Positions 55,662 to 64,000 of a DNA stretch of 64,000 bases are shown in pieces. Numbering within the stretch: position 1 is the stretch's first letter; each line of letters starts with the position of its first letter. The stretch lies in contig JAUIHS010000004.1 of assembly GCA_030432255.1 (NCBI GenBank), positions 62,001 through 126,000 on the forward strand, given 5' to 3'. This DNA comes from Phycisphaerae bacterium (GTDB lineage Bacteria; Planctomycetota; Phycisphaerae; Phycisphaerales; UBA1924). The notes beneath the pieces were generated by a model. The model made no database searches and was not told the DNA's origin. It was given only the letters and a program-made list of their open reading frames with translations. The position numbers and the translations under genes were made by a program.

Positions 55662-56123
55662 GACTGACCTCTCCTCCAAGAGAGAGTGCTGAGCGCGTCG
55701 GGGTTCGGCAGCCCTGTGCAACCGCGCATACCCGTGAGCGTGTGCTGCGCGCACGGGCCGACGACTCGAATCCTGCTATGTGTGCTCGGAAGCGGGGTTC
55801 TGACTCCAACCGTCCCTTGCGTCCAATATGCTGACGAGTCCGGACCCCGGAGTCAACGGCAAATTCCCCATTGAAGCGTGTTTATCTGGAAATGAAAGCG
55901 GGTTCATCCGCGCATGAACGCACCCCCGCCCCGGCATGCGACGGGGTGCGAGGAGCAGCACCGTTGGCGGTTGATCAAGGACAGCGATCAACAACCGCCG
56001 GTCCTGACATGCCCGGGCGAGCGGCACCGGTGGGGCTCGAAAGGACAGTTGTCCTTCCGATCAGGCCGTTCGGCACGGTTGCCCGGGGGAGCGTCCTGAT
56101 GGTCCTCGGATTCAGAGGCGGGC
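55662..56123. other. 462-base spacer rich in nested hairpins
   Basis: Between the PEP-CTERM start and the tetR stop (both minus). No coding frame is credible. From 55900 to 56065 at least five short inverted repeats are packed together; see the structured-RNA entry. AATATG near 55824 is a weak -10 candidate for the minus-strand gene. Confidence 0.45.
55901..56062. ncRNA. Candidate structured RNA element
   Basis: Nested pairings: GTTCAT/ATGAAC (55904-55919); GGCATG (about 55933) with CATGCC (about 56008) closing a junction that contains GGTGC/GCACC and GGCGGTTGATC (55966-55976)/GATCAACAACCGCC (55986-55999); CGAGC/GCTCG around CACCGGTG; and AAGGACA-GT-TGTCCTT (56040-56056). Strand is unknown; on the minus strand it would lie in the tetR 3' or PEP-CTERM 5' region. 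Confidence 0.4.
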
Positions 56124-56720
56124 TCACGATGTGCCTGACTGTCCGAGCACACGCCACGCGGCGGCGGCGACGTCATCGACGTGGCTTGTCGCCGGTCCTT
56201 CCAGCCGGCCTTCGTTGATGAGCCTCGGCACGCTGAGCAGCAGTCCGGAGAAGAGGGTGAGCGCGAGTTGGGGATCGAGCGGTCTGCACTCGCCGGAATG
56301 CTGGCCTTCCGCGATGAGTTCGAGGAGCAGGTGCCCCTGCCTCGTGCAGGTGTCCCCCAGCGCTTCGGCGAAGGAGTGGGGGAGAAGAAGTACGTAGGTG
56401 AAGGCATCCGGGTTGTCGTCGTAGTAGGCATAGGTCAGGCGGACCCACTCGCGCAGGCGTTCGCGAATGGGGGCGCTGTCGTGCAGGAGGCTCTTCTTCT
56501 CCTCGATCATGTCATCCACGATGCGCGTGTAGATATCGAGCCAGAGGTCTTGCTTGTTCTTGAAGTGGCGATACAGCATGGCCTCCGTCACGCCCGCTTC
56601 GCGGGCGATGGAGCGGACTGAGGTGGTGTCGGTGCCCTGTGCCGCCGCGAGGCGAACGGCGGCGGCGACCAGGTTCTCGCGCGTGGTGCTGCCGGATTGC
56701 TGTAAACGGCCGTTGACCAT
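56124..56720 (-). CDS. TetR-family transcriptional regulator
   Basis: 198 residues. N-terminal helix-turn-helix TTSVRSIAREAGVTEAMLYRHFKNKQDLWLD is typical TetR; the helical ligand domain follows. The ligand and targets are unknown; the divergent gene at 56944 (prolyl oligopeptidase) is about 220 bases away, and autoregulation is common in this family. The intergenic region contains no obvious palindromic operator I could fix. Confidence 0.88.
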   Translation of the reverse strand: MVNGRLQQSGSTTRENLVAAAVRLAAAQGTDTTSVRSIAREAGVTEAMLYRHFKNKQDLWLDIYTRIVDDMIEEKKSLLHDSAPIRERLREWVRLTYAYYDDNPDAFTYVLLLPHSFAEALGDTCTRQGHLLLELIAEGQHSGECRPLDPQLALTLFSGLLLSVPRLINEGRLEGPATSHVDDVAAAAWRVLGQSGTS

Positions 56721-56943
56721 GCCGTGAGAACAACACGTATGCGCGGCCTATTCCGCGCTCTTCGGCACGAAGTCTGTGATCGTATTGTGTTTGGGTGAGG
56801 TTGGTGCGGCGGCCCGGGTCACTGAGGGCGGGCGGACGGGATGCGCGTTTGAACGTGCGGGTTGGCGGTCACGTTCGACGCGTTGGGGCTCAAGTGTTCT
56901 AATGCACGGGCATTGATTGCGGAGTTCATTGAGAGGAGCCGGC

Positions 56944-59109
56944 ATGATTCGTCGAAGTCTCGCGTGTATGGGAATGGTCGGGATGATGGCCTGGACCGGG
57001 GTCGCTGTCGGGGAGCAGGTCGACTATCCGGAGACGAGCCGCGGCAACGTCGTGGACGACTACCACGGTGTGAGCGTTGCCGATCCGTACCGCTGGCTCG
57101 AGGGGAACGCCAAGGAAGCGGGTGCGGTCAAGGACTGGGTGGCGGCCCAGAACGAGATCACGTTCGGCTACCTCGAGAAGATTGACATCCGCGACCGGGT
57201 GCGTGACCGCTACACGGAGATGCTCGATTACGAGCGCCTCGTCTCGCCGTTCCGGGGCGTGCCGCCCTTCTTCAAGGCGGCGGGGCGGTACTACTACGGG
57301 AAGAACGACGGACTTCAGCCGCAGTCGGTTCTGTATGTGAAGGACTCCCTGAATGGTGAGCCAAGGGTGCTGCTGGATCCCAACACCTGGTCCGAGGATG
57401 GCACGGTGGCGCTGACGAGCGCGTCCTTCAGTGATGATGGTCGATACATGGCGTACGGCATTGCCCGTGCGGGATCGGACTGGAACGAGTGGTATGTCCG
57501 CGACATCGCATCCGGCAAGGACCTGCCCGACATGCTGGAATGGGTGAAGTTCAGCGGCGCGGCGTGGACGCCTGACAGTCGGGGGTTCTTCTACAGTCGG
57601 TTCCCGGCTCCGGAAGAAGGCGATGAGCACCTGGGCGTCAGCACCAATCACAGGATGTACTATCACCGGATCGGCACGCCGCAGTCGCAGGACGTGCTGG
57701 TCTACCAGCGATCGAACCCGGAAGAGAAGCACTGGGGTTTCGGTGGTGAGGTGACTGAGGACGGGCGCTACCTGATCATCTACGTGTGGCGCGGCGCCGA
57801 GCCGAAGAACCTGATCTTCTACAAGGACCTTCAGGAACCCTACGCCATGACCGTCGAACTCATCAGCGAGTTCGAGTCGAGTTATGACTTCGTGGGCAAT
57901 GACGGCTCGACGTTCTACTTCGTCAGCGACGACGGGGCCCCGCGGGGCCGGTTGATCGCGATCGACATCAACAACCCGGACCGCGCCGGCTGGAAGACGA
58001 TCATTCCCGAGAGTTCCGACAAGCTCGAAGGCGCTGCACTGATCAACAACCTCTTTGTGACCTCCTACCTCAAGGATGCCACGTCACAGGTCAACATCTT
58101 CCGCACGGATGGTCATTTCGTCCGCAGCGTGGAACTCCCCGGCATCGGCACCGCCTCGGGATTCACGGGTCGGCGCGGCGACACCGAGACCTTCTACAGC
58201 TTCTCGAGCTTCGCGACACCGCCCACCATCATGCGCTACGACATGGTTTCCGGTGAGAGCAACGTGATCGATCGAGCGGGCGTGGACTTTGATCCCGGCC
58301 GCTACGTGGTGAAGCAGGTCTTCTACCGGAGCAAGGACGGCACGCGTGTGCCGATGTTCATCTCGCATCGCAAGGGGATCGAACTCACCGGTGACAACCC
58401 GACGCTGCTCTACGGTTACGGTGGATTCAACGTCTCGCTGACGCCATCCTTCTCGACCTCGCGCGCGCTGTGGATGGAGATGGGGGGCGTGTACGCGGTC
58501 GCGAATCTTCGCGGCGGTGGCGAGTACGGGGAAGCATGGCACCAGGCGGGGACCCGGGGGCAGAAGCAGAATGTTTTCGACGACTTCATCGCGGCGGCCG
58601 AGTGGCTGATCGCCAACAAGTACACGAAGCCGGAGAAGCTTGCGATCCAGGGTGGCAGCAACGGCGGCCTGCTGGTCGGCGCCTGCCTGACCCAGCGCCC
58701 CGACCTCTTCGGCGCCTGCCTGCCTGCGGTGGGTGTGATGGACATGCTGCGCTATCACAAGTTCACTGCGGGCCTGTACTGGGTCCCCGACTACGGGAGG
58801 GCGGACAATCCCGAGGACTTTGAGTACCTCTACGCCTATTCGCCGTATCACAACATCCGTGAAGGCGTGAAGTACCCGGCGACGATGGTTACCACGGCCG
58901 ACACGGATGACCGCGTCATCCCGGGCCACAGTTTCAAGTTCGCGGCCGCGCTCCAGCGCGCCCAGGCCGGTACCGCGCCGATCCTGATCCGCATCGAAAC
59001 GAGCGCGGGACATGGCGCCGGAAAGCCGTTGACAAAGATCGTCGAGGAGACCGCCGACGTGTGGTCCTTCCTCGTCGAGAACCTCGACATGGATGTGTCA
59101 TGGGATTGA
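56944..59109 (+). CDS. Prolyl oligopeptidase-family serine peptidase (S9A)
   Basis: 721 residues. A probable signal peptide (MIRRSLACMGMVGMMAWTGVAVG) precedes an N-terminal helix pair, a seven-blade beta-propeller (~80-440) and the C-terminal alpha/beta hydrolase domain. The catalytic triad is Ser in GGSNGGLL, Asp in ADTDDRVIPGHS and His in SAGHGAGK. It cleaves peptides after proline and, with the signal, probably acts outside the cytoplasm. ATG 56944 is selected by GAGAGGAG about 7 bases before it. Confidence 0.93.
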   Translation: MIRRSLACMGMVGMMAWTGVAVGEQVDYPETSRGNVVDDYHGVSVADPYRWLEGNAKEAGAVKDWVAAQNEITFGYLEKIDIRDRVRDRYTEMLDYERLVSPFRGVPPFFKAAGRYYYGKNDGLQPQSVLYVKDSLNGEPRVLLDPNTWSEDGTVALTSASFSDDGRYMAYGIARAGSDWNEWYVRDIASGKDLPDMLEWVKFSGAAWTPDSRGFFYSRFPAPEEGDEHLGVSTNHRMYYHRIGTPQSQDVLVYQRSNPEEKHWGFGGEVTEDGRYLIIYVWRGAEPKNLIFYKDLQEPYAMTVELISEFESSYDFVGNDGSTFYFVSDDGAPRGRLIAIDINNPDRAGWKTIIPESSDKLEGAALINNLFVTSYLKDATSQVNIFRTDGHFVRSVELPGIGTASGFTGRRGDTETFYSFSSFATPPTIMRYDMVSGESNVIDRAGVDFDPGRYVVKQVFYRSKDGTRVPMFISHRKGIELTGDNPTLLYGYGGFNVSLTPSFSTSRALWMEMGGVYAVANLRGGGEYGEAWHQAGTRGQKQNVFDDFIAAAEWLIANKYTKPEKLAIQGGSNGGLLVGACLTQRPDLFGACLPAVGVMDMLRYHKFTAGLYWVPDYGRADNPEDFEYLYAYSPYHNIREGVKYPATMVTTADTDDRVIPGHSFKFAAALQRAQAGTAPILIRIETSAGHGAGKPLTKIVEETADVWSFLVENLDMDVSWD

Positions 59110-59152
59110 TGAGACGGGGAATCGGGAGTCGGGAAACGGGAGTCGTTTCGAA
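59110..59152. repeat. CGGGAGTCGGGAAACGGGAGTCG tandem-word repeat
   Basis: GGGGAATCGGGAGTCGGGAAACGGGAGTCG directly follows the peptidase stop; four units of a CGGGA(A/G)T-like word. It has no obvious right arm. Confidence 0.6.
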
Positions 59153-59177
59153 CCTCATTTGAACGTACGTTTCCGGT

Positions 59178-59183
59178 TACCCT
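59178..59183 (+). promoter_or_regulatory. -10-like hexamer 6 bases before the WecA-like gene
   Basis: TACCCT ends 6 bases before ATG 59190, leaving no room for a Shine-Dalgarno; suggests a leaderless mRNA. Confidence 0.35.
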
Positions 59184-59189
59184 GACACC

Positions 59190-60347
59190 ATGTTCGTCCC
59201 CGTCTTCCTCCTTCTCGTCGTGGCGTTCGGGATCTCCGTGATCCTGACACCGGTGGTGCGGCGAGTGGGGATGCGCGCGGATCTTATGGACTCGGAGGGG
59301 AACGACGGACATGTCAAACAATTGCGCCACGTCCCCAACATCGGCGGCGTGGCGATCGCGTGGGCGGTTGTGCTGCCGATGGCGGGGGGCCTCGTCGCCG
59401 CGTGGTTCGGCGCAGATCTCATGGCGTCCTGGTTTCCGGCCGTCACCGATCACATCGACGGCATGCGGGCGCAGACACCGCTCGCGCTCGCGATGCTCGG
59501 CGGTGCGCTCTGGCTGCATGCTCTGGGACTTATCGACGACCGGCATGCGCTCGGACCGTGGTTCAAACTCGTGCTCATGGTGGTCCCGGCGGCGGTGGTG
59601 GTGCTTGGCTTCGAGGACATGCGACTGCTGGAGCTGCTCGGCGCGCACCTGGGTGGTGCGGGCGACGTGGCTTCCATCGTGCTGACGCTCCTCTGGTTCC
59701 TGGTCGTCATCAACGCCATCAACTTCATGGACAACATGGATGGTCTTGCCGCGGGGACAGCCGCGGTTGCGGGGACGTTCTTCGCCGCGGCCGCCTGGCT
59801 GAACGGCCAGTGGTTCGTGACGATGTCATTGGCGCTTGTCGTGGGTGCTTCGACGGGATTCCTGTTCTACAACAAGCCGAAGGCATCGATCTTCATGGGC
59901 GACGGTGGCTCGCTTGTGCTCGGGTTCCTGCTGGCATTCCTGACGGTGCGGACGACGTACACGGGTATTGAGCCGGATGCCGTGGATGCCGCGGAGTTGC
60001 TGGGCGCCGCCGGTGAGAGCGCGTGGTATGCGCTGTTCATGCCGCTGTGTGTTCTGGCGGTTCCGCTGTACGACCTGGCGAGCGTGGTCGTGATCCGGTT
60101 GTCGCAGGGGAAGAGTCCGATGGTCGGTGACCAGCAGCATTTCAGTCATCGGCTGCGCGATCGAGGGCTGTCGGATGCGCAGGTCATGGTCGTGGTCTGT
60201 GGCTGCAGCGCCGTGACAGGCATCGGCGGCGTGCTGCTCGGCAGCGTCGCGCCGTGGCAGGCGGCGCTGATCGGCGTGCAGGTGGTCGTCGTGCTCTTGC
60301 TGCTGGCGCTGTACGAGCACGGCAGTCGAAAGCTGAGCGACACATGA
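59190..60347 (+). CDS. Undecaprenyl-phosphate N-acetylhexosamine-1-phosphate transferase (WecA/TagO/RfbR-like)
   Basis: 385 residues with ten or eleven predicted membrane helices. The MraY/WecA-family polar loops are present: LIDDRHALGP, NFMDNMDGLAAG (DNMDG is diagnostic), the NKPKASIFMGDGGS loop and the HFSHRL histidines. It transfers a sugar-1-phosphate to undecaprenyl phosphate, initiating the lipid-linked polysaccharide. The sugar specificity is unknown. Its end overlaps the next gene (ATGA). Leaderless start is possible. Confidence 0.88.
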   Translation: MFVPVFLLLVVAFGISVILTPVVRRVGMRADLMDSEGNDGHVKQLRHVPNIGGVAIAWAVVLPMAGGLVAAWFGADLMASWFPAVTDHIDGMRAQTPLALAMLGGALWLHALGLIDDRHALGPWFKLVLMVVPAAVVVLGFEDMRLLELLGAHLGGAGDVASIVLTLLWFLVVINAINFMDNMDGLAAGTAAVAGTFFAAAAWLNGQWFVTMSLALVVGASTGFLFYNKPKASIFMGDGGSLVLGFLLAFLTVRTTYTGIEPDAVDAAELLGAAGESAWYALFMPLCVLAVPLYDLASVVVIRLSQGKSPMVGDQQHFSHRLRDRGLSDAQVMVVVCGCSAVTGIGGVLLGSVAPWQAALIGVQVVVVLLLLALYEHGSRKLSDT

Positions 60348-62746
60348 AGGTGACCGCCGCGACATGGCGCCGGGCGGGCGCGGCGGTGATCGTGTTTGCT
60401 GCGCTGGTGCGTGCGATGACCGTGCCTGCGACGTTGCCGTGGTGGGACATCGATCCGCTGGTCAGCGGCCCGGTGGAAGTCGGCCTCGTGCCATCGATGG
60501 GATTCTTGCTCGATGCGCTCGTCTGGCTCGGTGTGGCAGCGATCATCGGTGCAACGTGGCGACTGCGCGAACGCCTGCACTGGATGCTCGGACTGCTGGT
60601 CATCGCGGGGTGGTACGGCGTGATCTTCCGCGGCCTGTTGCTGCAAGACCGCCCGTATGCTGACATCAGTTCGGACTACCCGGGCGACTGGAACAACTGG
60701 GTCCTGGGTTCGGCGTGGGCGTCGGCGATGGTGGGGGCGTGGGCGCTGCTGCACGCCGCGCGCGATGCACGTGTGCGCCGCTTGCTGACGGTGGTGATCG
60801 CAGGCGCCGCGCTCATGTACGTGGCGCGGGGGACGTATCACGTGCTCGTCGAGCAACCGGACCTCGTGCGCCAGTTCGCGCAGGATCCGGAGGCCGCACT
60901 GGCGCAGAACGGTCTGACGCTCGGAACGCCGGCAGCACTGATGTATGAGCGGCGCCTGCGGCATCCGGATGCGACGGGGTGGTTCGTCTTCTCGAACGTG
61001 TACGGCACGCACGCCGCGATGGCCCTGGCGCTTTTCGTCGCGCTGGCGGTGGCGTCATGGCGTCGCTTCCGGGCGGGGCTGGTGCAGAATGGTGAGCCGG
61101 TGCTCTTCGGACTGCTGGCGGCTTTCGTTGCGTGGGGCCTGTGGATCGCACATTCAAAGGGCGCGATGGGGGCGCTGCTGGTCGTGGTCGGTATCGTCGC
61201 GCTGCTGGCCGTGAAGCCGATGCGCGCGTTCATGCACCGTCGCGGCGGCCTGGTCACGACCGCGATGATGATCGGTGTGCTTGGTGTGGTGGTGACGCGA
61301 GGCATGGTGGGGGAGCGGATCGGTGAACTGAGCCTGCTCTTCCGATGGTTCTACATGCAGGGCGCTGTCGGTGTCATGCGCATGGATCCGTTCTTCGGTG
61401 TCGGGCCGGCGCGGTTCAAGGAGGGGTACCTGCTGACGCGCCCGGCGCTGAGTCCGGAGGAGGTGTCGAGCCCGCACTCGATCTTCTTCGACTGGCTCGC
61501 CACGCTCGGCGTCTTCGGTGCACTGTGGTGTGCCGCGCTCGTGGTGCTGGCGATATGGATCGGTCGCGGCCTGGGGCGCGGTGTGGATGACACCGAGGAA
61601 CCGGAGAGCAGCCGGGCATGGCTGGTGGGTGCGGGGATCGCGGTTGCGGCGACGGCGGTCTCCATGTGGATCGAGAGTGCAGCGCTGGTCGGCCCGCGTG
61701 CGCTGTTGATGGTGGTGGCGCTGGTGGCGTGGGTTGTGGTGGTGCGACTGGGATGGGACGCCGCGATGACGACATGGCGTGTGGTGCGTCTCGGGCTGCT
61801 CGGTGCGGCGCTGGTGTGCCTTGCTCACGCACAGATCGAAATGACGTTGACGGTGACGGGATCGGCGGCACTGGCGATGTGCGTCATCGCGCTGGCGGCA
61901 TCGGAGGGAGCGGGCGAGGTGAAGGCGATTGGGGCGCGGGCGCCGGGGATCGTGGGACTTGGTGTCTGTGCGTTGAGCGTGGTGCTGGTGGGTGTGAAGG
62001 GGGTCGGATCTGGCATGACGTGGGAGAGCGAACTGAATCGATCGGCCGTGCGCTGGCATGAGATTGTCAGCAGCGGCCGCCTGCCCGAGATTCCACCGGT
62101 TGAGTTTGAGCCGGACGTGCTGAGTAAGAAGGTGGGTGAGGTTCCCCCATGGAACGAGCCATGGGCGCGCTATGCGGCATTGCACATGATCAGTGCAGAG
62201 GCGTGTGCGCGAGCTGGATGGCAGGATTCCGCACGGCAGCATCTCGCCCGTGCAGAAGTGGCCAACCTGTGCCAACTCGAGGAACTCAGCCCCGCGGCGG
62301 CATATGCGCGCCGGGCGCGGCTCTATGAACTGGCGCTTCGGCTGGAGATGATGAGCCGCGAGGTACCCGAGAGGGAGATCATCGAGGCTCGGCGTCGCAT
62401 CGGTCAGGCCTGGCTCCTGGTGGCGAGTGCCGATCCGCACAGTCTGAGTGCGCTGGTGCATGCATTCGACCAGTTCCATCGGCCGGGTGCCGAGAGCCTG
62501 GAGTGGTCCTTTGACGTGGCGCAGGCGTTCGCCGCTGCTCGACGGGCCTTGGAGGTCAACCAACTGCGGCGACTCGACCCCCTGACTCAGTTGACGGAAC
62601 AGAAGCGCGAGGAACTGGAGGCATTCGTGAAGGCCGTCGAGCCGATCCAGCCTGACGAGCCGCGCGGTCGCACCTATTCCTACCCCGAGACCTCGCTCGA
62701 GGCGGACAAGCCCCTGATTCTCGACTGGTTCCCCGCTGGACGCTGA
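60344..62746 (+). CDS. O-antigen ligase-like/polysaccharide polymerase membrane protein
   Basis: 800 residues from ATG 60344 in the stop of the transferase. Ten or more membrane helices occupy the first ~570 residues; the O-antigen ligase/Wzy_C-like core includes the segments WIAHSKGAMGALL, RFKEGYLLTRPALSPEEVSSPHSIFFDW (loop with arginines and a conserved H). A long helical C-terminal soluble domain (~590-800; VEFEPDVLSKKV, WQDSARQHLARAEVANL, TPR-like) follows. It probably joins or polymerises the polysaccharide made by the neighbouring enzymes. Confidence 0.8.
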   Translation: MKVTAATWRRAGAAVIVFAALVRAMTVPATLPWWDIDPLVSGPVEVGLVPSMGFLLDALVWLGVAAIIGATWRLRERLHWMLGLLVIAGWYGVIFRGLLLQDRPYADISSDYPGDWNNWVLGSAWASAMVGAWALLHAARDARVRRLLTVVIAGAALMYVARGTYHVLVEQPDLVRQFAQDPEAALAQNGLTLGTPAALMYERRLRHPDATGWFVFSNVYGTHAAMALALFVALAVASWRRFRAGLVQNGEPVLFGLLAAFVAWGLWIAHSKGAMGALLVVVGIVALLAVKPMRAFMHRRGGLVTTAMMIGVLGVVVTRGMVGERIGELSLLFRWFYMQGAVGVMRMDPFFGVGPARFKEGYLLTRPALSPEEVSSPHSIFFDWLATLGVFGALWCAALVVLAIWIGRGLGRGVDDTEEPESSRAWLVGAGIAVAATAVSMWIESAALVGPRALLMVVALVAWVVVVRLGWDAAMTTWRVVRLGLLGAALVCLAHAQIEMTLTVTGSAALAMCVIALAASEGAGEVKAIGARAPGIVGLGVCALSVVLVGVKGVGSGMTWESELNRSAVRWHEIVSSGRLPEIPPVEFEPDVLSKKVGEVPPWNEPWARYAALHMISAEACARAGWQDSARQHLARAEVANLCQLEELSPAAAYARRARLYELALRLEMMSREVPEREIIEARRRIGQAWLLVASADPHSLSALVHAFDQFHRPGAESLEWSFDVAQAFAAARRALEVNQLRRLDPLTQLTEQKREELEAFVKAVEPIQPDEPRGRTYSYPETSLEADKPLILDWFPAGR

Positions 62747-62764
62747 TCCGTGACCGGGTATACT
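62736..62764 (+). promoter_or_regulatory. Promoter of the tRNA gene
   Basis: CTGGAC (62736-62741) and TATACT (62759-62764), 17-base spacer; start expected near 62771, 29 bases before the tRNA. Confidence 0.55.
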
Positions 62765-62799
62765 GTTCGGCCCGCCCGCGTGATTTCGGGCGGCTCGCG

Positions 62800-62874
62800 G
62801 CCGATATAGCTCAGCTGGTCTAGAGCGGCGGATTCATAACCCGCAGGTCCCTGGTTCGAGTCCAGGTATCGGCA
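62800..62874 (+). tRNA. tRNA with CAT anticodon (elongator tRNA-Met, or tRNA-Ile2)
   Basis: Complete cloverleaf: acceptor GCCGATA/TATCGGC, D arm GCTC/GAGC, anticodon arm GCGGA-TTCATAA-CCCGC (one A-C mismatch) with CAT at 62835-62837, T arm CCTGG-TTCGAGT-CCAGG, discriminator A. CCA is not encoded. A CAT anticodon may be elongator methionine or, if lysidine-modified, isoleucine; the paired first acceptor base (G1-C72) argues against initiator tRNA. Confidence 0.92.
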
Positions 62875-62888
62875 TTTCTGGCCCGACA

Positions 62889-62910
62889 GCCGGGACTTTC
62901 GAGGTCCGGC
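62889..62910 (+). terminator. Possible hairpin after the tRNA gene
   Basis: GCCGGGAC pairs with GTCCGGC with one G bulge and loop TTTCGAG; no T-run follows, so its role is uncertain. Confidence 0.35.
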
Positions 62911-63013
62911 CTTCGGCTCTTCCGGGTTCCGTGCAAGAATTGGCTCCATTCAGGACATCCGCTCACGGCGGGCCGCCGTGGCTGCCGCTGTATCCAGAGA
63001 GAGGAGTCCGACA

Positions 63014-64000
63014 ATGGCGCATGGTGGGCGATGGGCCGCGATCGCGGCGGGGGCGATGGTGTGTTCCGGCGCGAGTGGCGCGGTGATCTTCGTGGATGCC
63101 AACCTGGCGACCGGCGCCAATGACGGGTCATCGTGGGCCGATGCCTATCAAGGTCGGGCGGGACTCCAGGCGGCGTTGTTGTCGGCGATGGCGGGCGACC
63201 AGGTCTGGGTCGCGGATGGGACGTACGCTCCGGCTCCGCCGGGTGGCGATGCGTCGATCAGCCACGTGATCCCGTCGGGTGTGCAGGTCCTCGGCGGATT
63301 TGACGGCGGCGAGCCGAGTGTTTCGGAGCGTGATCCGTCGGTGCACGTTGCGATCCTGACGGGGGACCTCAACAGCGATGACGGCCCCTTCGGTGACATC
63401 GGGATTGCGCCCAACACCGGAGAGAATGCGTGGCATGTCGTTGACATCGTGAATGGGGCCGCGGGCACCGTGATTGACGGCTTCCGTATCCGGTCGGGCG
63501 TTTCGGACGGGGGCGCGGACTGGTGGGGCCGTTCCGGCGGTGGCATCAGGATTGATGGCGGCGAGCCGACGGTGAGGAACTGTCACATCATCAACTGCAG
63601 GTGCAGTTGGCAGGGGGGCGGAATCGCGGTGCGCGATGCGACGGTGGTGATTGAGGATTGCCTGATCGAGTTCAACCGGACGGATTCAGCGGGCGCAGCG
63701 ATCGCGGTGATCGATGACGCCGCGAGCGTGACCATGCGCGGCACGACGATCAACGCGAACATGCTGGGCACGGGCTCCGTGTACGTGGGGCCGTGGAACA
63801 TCACGCAGCACGAGGCGAACGGTGGAGCGCTCACGGTGGAGGACTGTGATTTCAAGAACGCGCAGGGCATCATCAGTGCGCCGTCGGGCGGGGGGATCAT
63901 GAGCCTGCGGTCGGATGTCGTGGTGCGCGACAGTCGCTTCCATGACAACAACGTCGTCGGGGGCGGCGGGGGCGCCTACCTTGCCGATGGGACGGTCCTG
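63014..64000 (+). CDS. Right-handed beta-helix secreted protein, 3' end outside the window
   Basis: At least 329 residues from ATG 63014, running off the window. AGAGGAG lies 8 bases before the start. A short signal peptide (AAIAAGAMVCSGASGA) is followed by IFVDANLATGANDGSSWADAY, a typical entry to parallel beta-helix proteins, and then repeated coils with NCHIINC, VIEDCLIEFNR, TMRGTTINANM and VVRDSRFHDNN. Such proteins are surface or secreted carbohydrate-binding or adhesive proteins; enzyme activity cannot be inferred. A sorting tail would be beyond the edge. Confidence 0.8.
   Translation, partial: MAHGGRWAAIAAGAMVCSGASGAVIFVDANLATGANDGSSWADAYQGRAGLQAALLSAMAGDQVWVADGTYAPAPPGGDASISHVIPSGVQVLGGFDGGEPSVSERDPSVHVAILTGDLNSDDGPFGDIGIAPNTGENAWHVVDIVNGAAGTVIDGFRIRSGVSDGGADWWGRSGGGIRIDGGEPTVRNCHIINCRCSWQGGGIAVRDATVVIEDCLIEFNRTDSAGAAIAVIDDAASVTMRGTTINANMLGTGSVYVGPWNITQHEANGGALTVEDCDFKNAQGIISAPSGGGIMSLRSDVVVRDSRFHDNNVVGGGGGAYLADGTVL

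Overview
The window looks like a chromosomal segment of a planctomycete, most likely class Phycisphaerae. The evidence is high GC with short operons, secreted proteins ending in PEP-CTERM-like tails or dockerin-like EF-hand repeats, prepilin-type proteins that start [12 protein letters not shown] and carry a late DGH-type motif, and membrane proteins with CPRCGYDL zinc ribbons. Core genes (mreBCD, uvrAB, lnt, ispH, rlmN, cmk, gcvH, queG) give ordinary chromosomal context. I see no insertion sequence, prophage, CRISPR array or rRNA.

Layout. 1-5.2 kb: end of a DHH phosphoesterase, a DPPY methyltransferase, lnt, a HEAT-repeat lipoprotein, a membrane-anchored coiled-coil protein and a 62-residue membrane protein. 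5.5-11.1 kb: mreB-mreC-mreD, then phenylalanine hydroxylase and uvrB. 11.2-14.3 kb: uvrA, convergent with uvrB. 14.4-17.8 kb: a pseudopilin and an OmpR-type two-component pair. 17.9-21.5 kb: a cobalamin riboswitch followed by three genes for a surface protein, a PQQ-type beta-propeller and a pseudopilin. 21.6-25.9 kb: rnhA and an ABC-transporter locus with a large membrane partner. 26-35.5 kb: zinc-ribbon membrane proteins, sulfotransferase plus Wzy-like polymerase, secreted dockerin protein, MacB/LolCDE-type ABC exporter, gcvH. 35.6-41.1 kb: a candidate small RNA or attenuator, a TIM-barrel protein, cmk, plsC, M20 peptidase, lipoprotein, queG. 41.2-49.2 kb: PEP-CTERM protein, ispH-rlmN, then a run of zinc-ribbon proteins. 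49.3-54.8 kb: polysaccharide operon (asnB-like, flippase, propeller, glycosyltransferase). 55-62.8 kb: PEP-CTERM protein, TetR, prolyl oligopeptidase, WecA-like transferase plus O-antigen-ligase-like protein. 62.8-64 kb: tRNA with a CAT anticodon and a truncated beta-helix protein.

How parts work together. Three separated loci (26.7-29.2, 49.3-54.8 and 59.2-62.7 kb) together encode most steps of a sulfated surface polysaccharide: lipid-linked initiation, glycosyl transfer, amidation, flipping, polymerisation or ligation, and sulfation. MreBCD and the coiled-coil/small membrane proteins before it form a cell-shape block. The three genes behind the cobalamin riboswitch appear to be a vitamin-B12-controlled extracellular module, and this is the best candidate for an undescribed system.

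Two genome-style features stand out. Several intergenic spaces carry imperfect palindromes built from short repeated words (GGCATTCGG, CTTGCTT/AAGCAAG, TTCCCTCGTCT), usually right after a stop codon. Several genes have a -10-like hexamer only 6-9 bases before the start codon, suggesting leaderless mRNAs.
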